A stretch of 64,000 nt of DNA. It comes from Saprospiraceae bacterium. Its GTDB lineage: Bacteria; Bacteroidota; Bacteroidia; Chitinophagales; Saprospiraceae. The stretch lies in contig JADKGI010000001.1 of NCBI GenBank assembly GCA_016722285.1, positions 930,001-994,000 on the forward strand, in the 5' to 3' direction. Made by a program: the position numbers and the translations under genes. Below the pieces are notes generated by a model. The model had not been told where the DNA came from, searched no databases, and saw only the letters and a list, made by a program, of their open reading frames with translations. This document shows, piece by piece, positions 58,771 to 64,000 of this stretch (positions within the stretch are counted from its first letter, which is position 1; every line of letters begins with the position of its first letter).

Positions 58771-59295
58771 TCAGTCATTAGATGTTAATTTAAATATCAT
58801 TAAGTTATTGCCATCAACGCTATGTTTTTTAAAATTAAATTTCTCCAAAAGTTTGGTTGAACTTTGGTTTTCAAAATGAGTATATGCTTCTATGGAATGT
58901 AGTCCGATGTGTTGAATTCCAAATTCAATTACTTTTGAAGTCGCCTCCTGCATTATTCCTTTTCCCTGAAAACCGGGTAATAATTCATATCCAATTTCTG
59001 CTTTTAAATTGTCGTCCGAAAAGTCAAATAAACAGATTGTTCCAATTAGTTTGTCAGTACTATTCAATGTAATTGCCCAATAAATTGAATCGTTCCTTTG
59101 GATGTTTTCATTAATAGTCTGAATGAAAATCTTTGCGTCATCAATTGATTTACTTGGTTTCCTGTCAAGATATTTGTTTACGTTGCCGTCCGAACGCAGA
59201 GCAAATATTTCATTGGCATCACCACTTACAAGTTGTCTCAATGTCAACCTTTCTGTTTTCAAAACCGGAAACGGTTTAAAATTTCTATCTCCCAT
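58771..59295 (-). CDS. GNAT N-acetyltransferase, RimJ/RimL type
   Basis: The 174-residue protein has TERLTLRQLVSGDANEIFAL, DKLIGTICLFDF, KAEIGYELLPGFQGKGIMQE (acetyl-CoA loop QGKGIM) and SIEAYTHFENQSSTKLLEKF. It transfers acetyl from acetyl-CoA to an unknown amine. It is different enough from the GNAT at 30825 to be an independent acquisition. Its stop is followed within 20 bases by CGAACCGCTAAG. Confidence 0.87.
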   Translation of the reverse strand: MGDRNFKPFPVLKTERLTLRQLVSGDANEIFALRSDGNVNKYLDRKPSKSIDDAKIFIQTINENIQRNDSIYWAITLNSTDKLIGTICLFDFSDDNLKAEIGYELLPGFQGKGIMQEATSKVIEFGIQHIGLHSIEAYTHFENQSSTKLLEKFNFKKHSVDGNNLMIFKLTSND

Positions 59296-59417
59296 TTAAA
59301 CTTATTAAAAAAAAATTATCAGTGTCTCTCTACATTGACCTCTAACGCCCAGCACCGGCCACGGACGCAGCGATAGTAAGTCTGTCCGTCCAGTGGATTG
59401 TCACTGGTCGTCTTCTA

Positions 59418-59708
59418 TCATCCGATAGCAATATTTAAAGTTTTACCTAATCCCATTTCAATGATTCTGTAAAAAGTTGACAATTGTATATCACTTTTCC
59501 CACTTTCTATTCTTGAGATATAACTTTTTTTAGTTCCTGTTTTATCTGCAAGTTCTTCCTGAGTCATTTTTGCTTCCTTTCTGGCTTCTTGAAGCATAAC
59601 TCCAATTCTAAATGCCAGAGAATCTGAATCAAATTTTGCTCGTTCTTCACTTCCAACTTTCCCCCTGTGCTTGTCTAAATGGGCTTCAAAACTTGTTAAT
59701 TTGTTCAT
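59418..59708 (-). CDS. higA: HTH-type antitoxin of a HigBA-like pair
   Basis: The 96-residue protein has an N-terminal extension and an XRE helix-turn-helix: LAFRIGVMLQEARKEAKMTQ, EELADKTGTKKSYISRIES and STFYRIIEMGLGKTL. It would bind its own promoter and neutralise HigB. The start overlaps the HigB stop by ATGA. Order toxin-antitoxin is that of HigBA. The 120-base spacer downstream ends in GGGCGTTAGAGG, another attC-like word. Confidence 0.8.
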   Translation of the reverse strand: MNKLTSFEAHLDKHRGKVGSEERAKFDSDSLAFRIGVMLQEARKEAKMTQEELADKTGTKKSYISRIESGKSDIQLSTFYRIIEMGLGKTLNIAIG

Positions 59709-60045
59709 GATAATTTTTTTGTTTTGAAATATTCCTGTTTTAGTTTAATTGCCAAATATAATGACTCTTCTGGCGTTTTTTGCCGTTTTTTTTCGATACA
59801 GTTGGTTAAAATGATTAGATTTCCGTGGATAAAAAGCAAAATATCCTGATGTTTTTAAAGGTTGTTTTAACTCTGATTTCATATAACCCATCTGTACTTT
59901 CTATATGTTTTAAAAATTTAATTGATACTTGCTCCACATGTTTAATAACGTCAAGCACATAATCAATTTTGTCCTTAACTTTTTGCGTCTGTTCTACATA
60001 AAATTTTTCAAAATAATAGCCGTATATCCCAATTTTACGATCCAT
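59705..60045 (-). pseudogene. higB: HigB/RelE-type toxin (two homopolymer frameshifts)
   Basis: RelE-fold toxins cleave ribosome-bound mRNA. The first frame has FYVEQTQKVKDKIDYVLDVI, then STDGLYEIRVKTTFKNIRIF with the conserved Arg residues. A shift in TTTTT at about 59830 and another in A8 at about 59765 hide the C-terminus: GNLIILTNC, then QKTPEESLYLAIKLKQEYFK and TKKLS. The restored stop overlaps the higA start. The total of ~113 residues is normal. The lesions are in homopolymers, so an intact toxin is likely in reality. Confidence 0.72.
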
Positions 60046-60230
60046 TACACAAAGTTAACCAATTAGTGTACATTTTGGTTTAATTTTGATATGTTTTTTC
60101 ATTTTTATTTAATTTTAATTCTGGGCCTACTCTGGTCGGTTTTCAGCGTCTCCGTTAATTTTTAGTTGACAATGTTAAATTTTATTTCTGTCGCTGAAGT
60201 TCCAATGTCGCCCAAGCATGACGCATAACA

Positions 60231-61299
60231 TTTGTATTGGTGCAAACATGCGCCAAGCGAAGATATGTAAATTCTTAAATTTATCTCTTAAATAACTGAC
60301 AATCAAAAGACATCGATTTATTATTTTTTCTTTTCATATCATGTTATGTTTTTTCGTGTTATACCCATTTAAAATCGTGTCTAAATCGTAAGCAATCAAC
60401 TTGTGCTCTGTCAAGATAAAAAGTTAAATTATAATGGGAGTTATTTTTTCAAAGATCAAGGCAAAAAACGCAGGCGTAGCAGTAGCTACGGCGAGTATTT
60501 TTAACGCAGAGATTTGGAAAATAGCCTCATTTAAATAAGTTCTTTATCTTGACAGAGCACTATTATAAATTTTCTTCTCGCAATATCCTCTCAAGTCATC
60601 GGTTTTATCATTCGATCTATTCTGACCATTGACTTACAGTGCTCTTTCGCTGCTTATGACATGACAAATATAAGCTAAGCTCCATTAAATTATTACATCA
60701 TAAACCAATATTCATGATTAATGGGGGGTGGTTAATTTCAACCGGATTGCCTGGTCAGTTTGGTCCGGATTGCCTGGTCAATTTCAACCGGATTTTGCAC
60801 TTCGGGCGATGTGCCCTATCGGGTGAGTTACACATTGCTGTTCGTGAAAAACCTGCTTCACTGATTTCAATTTGATATAATAAAGGAACCGAAACCTACC
60901 GAATTTCTGCCAAGTTATCTGTTATGATATTTTATATGCTTCCCATAAAAGCTTAAACTTTTGAAATCCCCATGATTCAAACATCACAAACCATTATGAT
61001 TAAATCAAGGAGATTCCATGTGGCCAAAGAAATAAAAATAGATTTAAACACATGGAATAAAGCTTCTTCGGATTTTGAAGTCTTCATACAAAGGAACGGA
61101 AAAGATATAACCCGGACGAGAATTCCATAACTTATGACGCTTGGGTTTAATAAATCAAATTTGGTTTTCCAAATCTGATATATTCTATGAGCCAATACAG
61201 GGGGACTACTGAAGCTTCAGCCTTCCTGCCTTTGGCACGGTTCTCTGCCAAGGCGGATTATTGATTTGTGCTGAGGTCATCACTTAGTTGTTAGCGGTT
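60231..61299. repeat. Long direct repeat, copy B (~1.07 kb, interrupted by a MITE)
   Basis: Second copy of the element at 53446-54611, in the same orientation, between HigBA and the YozG-like gene. It contains the 158-bp palindromic insertion at 60403-60560 absent from copy A and lacks copy A's extra 150 bases. The two copies enclose ~5.6 kb holding the S41 to HigBA genes. Confidence 0.85.
60403..60560. mobile_element. 158-bp MITE with perfect 18-bp terminal inverted repeats
   Basis: GTGCTCTGTCAAGATAAA (60403-60420) and its exact complement (60543-60560) bound the element. The interior is a long imperfect palindrome centred on TAGCAGTAGCTA (about 60478-60489). The uninterrupted copy A shows the empty site ATCAACT-ATTATAA. 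No ORF is present. A clear target-site duplication is not resolved. Confidence 0.8.
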
Positions 61300-61513
61300 C
61301 GTTTTTTTCTTCACTTACGTATTCCAAAATGTCACCTGGTTGGCAGTTTAATGCTTTACAAAGGGAGTTTAAGGTGCTAAAACGAATTGCTTTTGCTTTT
61401 CCCGTTTTTAATATAGAAAGATTAGATAATGTCAGATCAACTCTTTCAGAAAGTTCATTCAGAGAAATTTTTCGCTTTGCCATCATCACGTCTAAGTTTA
61501 CAATAATTGGCAT
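61280..61513 (-). CDS. YozG-like XRE/Cro transcriptional regulator
   Basis: The 77-residue protein is a compact helix-turn-helix: NLDVMMAKRKISLNELSERV, DLTLSNLSILKTGKAKAIRF, LCKALNCQPGDILEY. It belongs to the YozG-like group that is nearly always paired with a DUF2975 membrane protein, whose gene ends 3 bases upstream here. The last residues EPLTTK are encoded by the repeat word GAACCGCTAACAACTAAG, which suggests that the repeat border has been joined to the gene end. Confidence 0.85.
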   Translation of the reverse strand: MPIIVNLDVMMAKRKISLNELSERVDLTLSNLSILKTGKAKAIRFSTLNSLCKALNCQPGDILEYVSEEKNEPLTTK

Positions 61514-61516
61514 GGC

Positions 61517-61996
61517 TTAAATTGTTAAGTCATTTTCAGATTTCATATCAACGGCATTTTGCAATACTTTTTCCAGCACCGCCAAAGCAGTAGCAACGGC
61601 GATAGATATAAAAGTAAGAACGATACATACTGCAATAAAACCAGCAGGGTCGTCTTCATTATTATGAAATATCCTTATGTATAGTCCTGCCGTCACAATT
61701 AATATGCTTAATATGATTGCGCAATATTTTATACTTCTTAAAGTTCTTACCGAGTTTAGTGAAAACAATTTATTTTGTCCTATATAAGCTAGTAATTTGA
61801 ATGTTTTAAACAACGCTACAAAAAAAGCGATCGATGATGCATATGCATACAAGATGAATGGGTCAAAGTAAATGCTGAACATATCTAAGTTCTGTGCTCT
61901 TCCTTCGGTCAATGGAAACAGAATCATAATGGAAAGTGCAACAATACCGATAAGCACGATAACTGCCTGAAGAAATAATATTGAAATTTTTTTCAT
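61517..61996 (-). CDS. DUF2975 membrane protein
   Basis: The start MKKISILFLQAVIVLIGIVA at 61996 is chosen because a consensus promoter lies at 62027-62056, which rules out the longer start at 62056. The 159-residue protein has four helices with a loop KLLAYIGQNKLFSLNSVRTL, the DUF2975 pattern (GxxFxxxxVxxLRxI). With the downstream YozG-like regulator it forms a widespread two-gene unit of unknown physiological role. Confidence 0.85.
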   Translation of the reverse strand: MKKISILFLQAVIVLIGIVALSIMILFPLTEGRAQNLDMFSIYFDPFILYAYASSIAFFVALFKTFKLLAYIGQNKLFSLNSVRTLRSIKYCAIILSILIVTAGLYIRIFHNNEDDPAGFIAVCIVLTFISIAVATALAVLEKVLQNAVDMKSENDLTI

Positions 61997-62026
61997 AATG
62001 ATTTTTATGAATTTTAAATTATTATA

Positions 62027-62056
62027 CAAATATATTACCCTTTTAGTGATAATCAA
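62027..62056 (-). promoter_or_regulatory. Promoter of the DUF2975-YozG operon
   Basis: On the minus strand TTG (62056-62054), a 19-base spacer and TATATTTG (62034-62027) match the Bacteroidota consensus exactly. The start codon follows 30 bases downstream. Confidence 0.7.
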
Positions 62057-62295
62057 TAAATATTTATCGTTTTTAGAAAATTTTGAAAAAAATTCTTTGT
62101 CATATTTAACTGATTTACAAATTTGGAATTTGAATTGTCAGAATGTTTGGATTAGTTGACTCGTCAGATACAATAACTACCAATCGATTCACCTTGGGGA
62201 ATCGCATCTCTAAGTTCTCAGGGAATCGGGCATGAAAGTCTCTCTGCTACTGGTTGACTCTTCATGTTCGTAAATCACACAAAGCTACTATACGA

Positions 62296-62718
62296 CTAAG
62301 GAAATACGAATCTCCAATGAGCAAATAGTTGGGGGTTTTCTTTGTACTTCGTCTTCAACCATCGAATGGCTGCATACTTATACAATCCCTTCTCCCATTT
62401 AGCCCACTTAAGTAAGCGGGCATAGAGCAGGTTCCATACATAACATGTACTGCCATTGTCAAACTTGTGATAGCAGTTTATTATACCACATATCATCGTG
62501 TTCAATTCTTTTGCTATTAACTCTATAGCCTTGCGTCTTTTAGGAATTGGACAGCATCTGAATTTATTCAAAATACTCGCTCTCGATTTGATAATCACAA
62601 ATGTATCAGGCATATCTTTGACTCCTTTCTTACTCCTGACTCCCATCGGCTTCAATATGCCTATAAAGTGAGCGGCATCAGATGATACAACCCCAATGTT
62701 TTCTTCAAGGTCCGGCAC
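62296..62718 (-). pseudogene. Group II intron maturase C-terminal remnant
   Basis: The 140-residue frame ends LNTMICGIINCYHKFDNGST, then LLYARLLKWAKWEKGLYKYA, then WLKTKYKENPQLFAHWRFVF, the maturase domain (GIIM) pattern with GWxNYY-like core and W-K-hydrophobic helices. The reverse-transcriptase part and its YADD motif are missing. Sequence downstream (62060-62295) does not show a convincing domain V hairpin. It is an intron relic that inserted or was truncated here. Confidence 0.6.
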
Positions 62719-62791
62719 CTCCGATAGACTGGTCTATGCTGGTATTGTTAAGTTTTCCTATTTTAGATTATATATCAAAGTATGGGATGTA

Positions 62792-62926
62792 TTATTTTGG
62801 AAATATTGTAACTATAACTCTCCTGTATCCTGATATTGGAGGTTCACGTATATTTGTAACTTTTAATATAAAATGTGCTTTTTCTTTTTTGTCCGATGTC
62901 GGGGCCGTAAAATTTACAATATGCAC
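62792..62926 (-). pseudogene. C-terminal fragment resembling a DUF1593 (cellulose-binding Sde182-like) protein
   Basis: The minus strand reads HIVNFTAPTSDKKEKAHFIL, then KVTNIREPPISGYRRVIVTI and FPK, stop at 62792. AHFILxVT-x-x-x-PPxxxYRRVIVT is the usual end of DUF1593 secreted glycoside-binding or hydrolase proteins. The rest of the gene is missing. Confidence 0.4.
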
Positions 62927-63020
62927 ATTTTCTACACCATTAACTTTTTATAAGTTTCAGGTTCAAGATAGTTAAACCAAAGAAAACTGAATTATTACTT
63001 TTTTGCTTTTTAAGTTGCTT

Positions 63021-63245
63021 TTAAACTGCCTTTCGGCGATGTGTCCAGAGTTGAAACATGCCAAATATCAAAAGCAAGATGGCTAAGGTGATAATAATAT
63101 TGTTGAACCGGCCGATAAAAGCTGCAAAGGCAGTCAGGATGGTTGCACCAAGCCACACAGCCAATGATGTGAGCCAACAACAACTGGTACCCAATATGAA
63201 AGCCAAAACACTGCCAAAAAAGGTTTTTTTATAATTTGCTTTCAT
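63021..63245 (-). CDS. Small two-TM membrane protein, possibly metal-related (MerC/MerT-like)
   Basis: The 74-residue protein has two helices (about residues 9-35 and 45-66) and a Cys pair in GTSCCWLTSLAVW at the first helix. Such Cys pairs in short membrane proteins occur in mercury and arsenic resistance transporters. It starts 2 bases after the arsM stop, so it is in the same operon. The role in arsenical or thiol-metal handling is inferred from context. Confidence 0.6.
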   Translation of the reverse strand: MKANYKKTFFGSVLAFILGTSCCWLTSLAVWLGATILTAFAAFIGRFNNIIITLAILLLIFGMFQLWTHRRKAV

Positions 63246-63247
63246 CT

Positions 63248-64000
63248 TCAGGGTTTTTTAGCACTTACAGATATACTGGCAATTGAATCTGCAATACTTT
63301 TGATTTCCTTATCTGTTAGATTATTTTCTCTGACAATTTTCTCTGCAATAGGGTCGTGCAACATTAATTCTATTGGAAAAGGGGCTTGTTTGTCAATGGT
63401 GATTTCAGTAAACCCTGCATTCCTTATGGCATTCATATAATCTTCTTTTCGTACTGCACCTGCCAGACAAGCAATGTGTCCTTCAACCGAGTTTTTGACA
63501 TAGTCAGGTAAATCCTTCAGCAAAATAATATCTGAAATCATAATCCTGCCATTCGTTTTAGCTACTCTGAAGGCTTCTCTAAAAACCTGCTCCTTTTGGC
63601 TTGATAAATTGATTACACAATTGGAAATGATCAAGTCAATACTATCGCTTTCAACAGGCAAGTTTTCTATTTCGCCAATTTTGAATTCCACGTTATTGTA
63701 TTTCCCTTTTTTAGCATTTTTCTGGCTTGGGTTACCATTTCAGGTGTGATATCTACTCCTATAACTTTTCCTGTGTCGCCTGTTTCCCTGGAGGCTAAAA
63801 AGCAGTCAAAACCTGCGCCCGAACCAAGATCTAAAATGGTTTCGCCTTTTATGATGGAAGCCAAAGCTATTGGATTGCCACAACCTATGCCCAAATTGGC
63901 ATCTTCGGGGACATTTTTTAGTTCATCTTCGCTATATCCAATTATTTTTCCAATTTCTGTTGCCATCCCTCTTGGGTCGCAACACTGGAAAATGTTTGGA
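63248..64000 (-). CDS. arsM: Arsenite S-adenosylmethionine methyltransferase (frameshift; cut by window edge)
   Basis: ArsM methylates As(III) with SAM. The SAM-binding motif is ILDLGSGAGFDCFLASRETG, followed by KVIGVDITPEM. The conserved cysteines are visible: CC in FQCCDPRGM near the window edge, Cys in IISNCVINLS, and Cys in GHIACLAGAVRK. One A is missing at about 63690 (KKG-KYNNVEFKIG restored). The C-terminus ISVSAKKP ends at 63248. The N-terminal few residues lie beyond 64000. It is followed by a small Cys-pair membrane protein. Confidence 0.9.

Noticed and set aside
60977..61195. Minus-strand ORF in long-repeat copy B
   Set aside because: The matching frame in copy A is interrupted by stops and indels, so DNA similarity, not coding, explains it.
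62060..62295. Possible group II intron domain V downstream of the maturase remnant
   Set aside because: No convincing GAGCCG...CGGTTC hairpin with the catalytic triad could be found.
62682..62975. Plus-strand 97-aa ORF near the intron relic
   Set aside because: It lies antisense to two better supported minus-strand remnants and has no family features.

Overview
The window is AT-rich DNA from a member of the Bacteroidota, probably a Saprospiria- or Chitinophagia-like environmental lineage. The evidence is C-terminal type IX secretion (T9SS) sorting domains, SPII lipoproteins, Bacteroidota-type promoters (TTG-N19..21-TAnnTTTG), a PL6 alginate lyase with a sorting domain, and many small protein families typical of this phylum. 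No rRNA, tRNA, CRISPR array or intact transposase was seen. Many genes are broken by single-base indels, mostly in homopolymers (purL, tetR, dps, ECF sigma, Nramp, gnd, lacI, arsM and others). I read most of these as consensus errors of the assembly and give the restored gene span. A few genes carry in-frame nonsense codons or have lost an end, and those look like true decay.

Layout. 1-1.6 kb: 5' part of purL on the minus strand. 2.6-14.6 kb (+): an accessory run with a Cys-rich lipoprotein, NamZ exo-muramidase, a membrane metallopeptidase, a PRPP-synthetase-like/cupin protein, Dps, a tetR-membrane protein-lipoprotein-DUF302 operon, a cupin, DUF2200, an ECF sigma factor followed by SRPBCC and two small conserved proteins, and an ICMT-like methyltransferase. 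15-17.4 kb: a 2H phosphoesterase, and an Lrp regulator divergent from a methionine-gamma-lyase-type PLP enzyme with palindromic sites between them. 17.4-18.5 kb: gene remnants. 18.6-28.1 kb (-): a secreted M14 carboxypeptidase, a Tat-exported phosphoesterase, and a giant secreted collagen-like/head-repeat/S74 adhesin preceded by a small T9SS protein. 28.4-33.2 kb: a LacI regulator and single genes.

33.2-46.7 kb is a sugar-acid (uronate/gluconate) utilisation region. It holds an atypical Nramp-fold transporter, a fused gluconokinase/6-phosphogluconate dehydrogenase, a secreted PL6 alginate lyase, a ManD-type dehydratase divergent from a Gfo/Idh/MocA oxidoreductase and an SSS symporter, UxuA, and the remains of a mannonate-oxidoreductase-type SDR. 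A PIN toxin-antitoxin pair interrupts it.

46.8-61.5 kb is the most unusual part. About 17 small, functionally unrelated genes all lie on the minus strand (DUF1801, DinB, RidA x2, amidohydrolase, S41 and M24 peptidases, FMN reductase, SnoaL, DUF4287, kinase, GNAT, HigBA, YozG-like HTH). They are separated by spacers that share mosaic repeats, and several genes end at or near a CGAACCGCTAAC motif. One spacer is a 70-bp element with inverted CCGCTAAC/GTTAGCGG ends. The segment also holds two ~1.1-kb direct repeats, one split by a 158-bp palindromic MITE, and the C-terminus of a tyrosine recombinase. It resembles an integron-like cassette array without an integrase in view. The window ends with a YozG/DUF2975 pair, a group II intron maturase remnant, and the end of an arsM operon.
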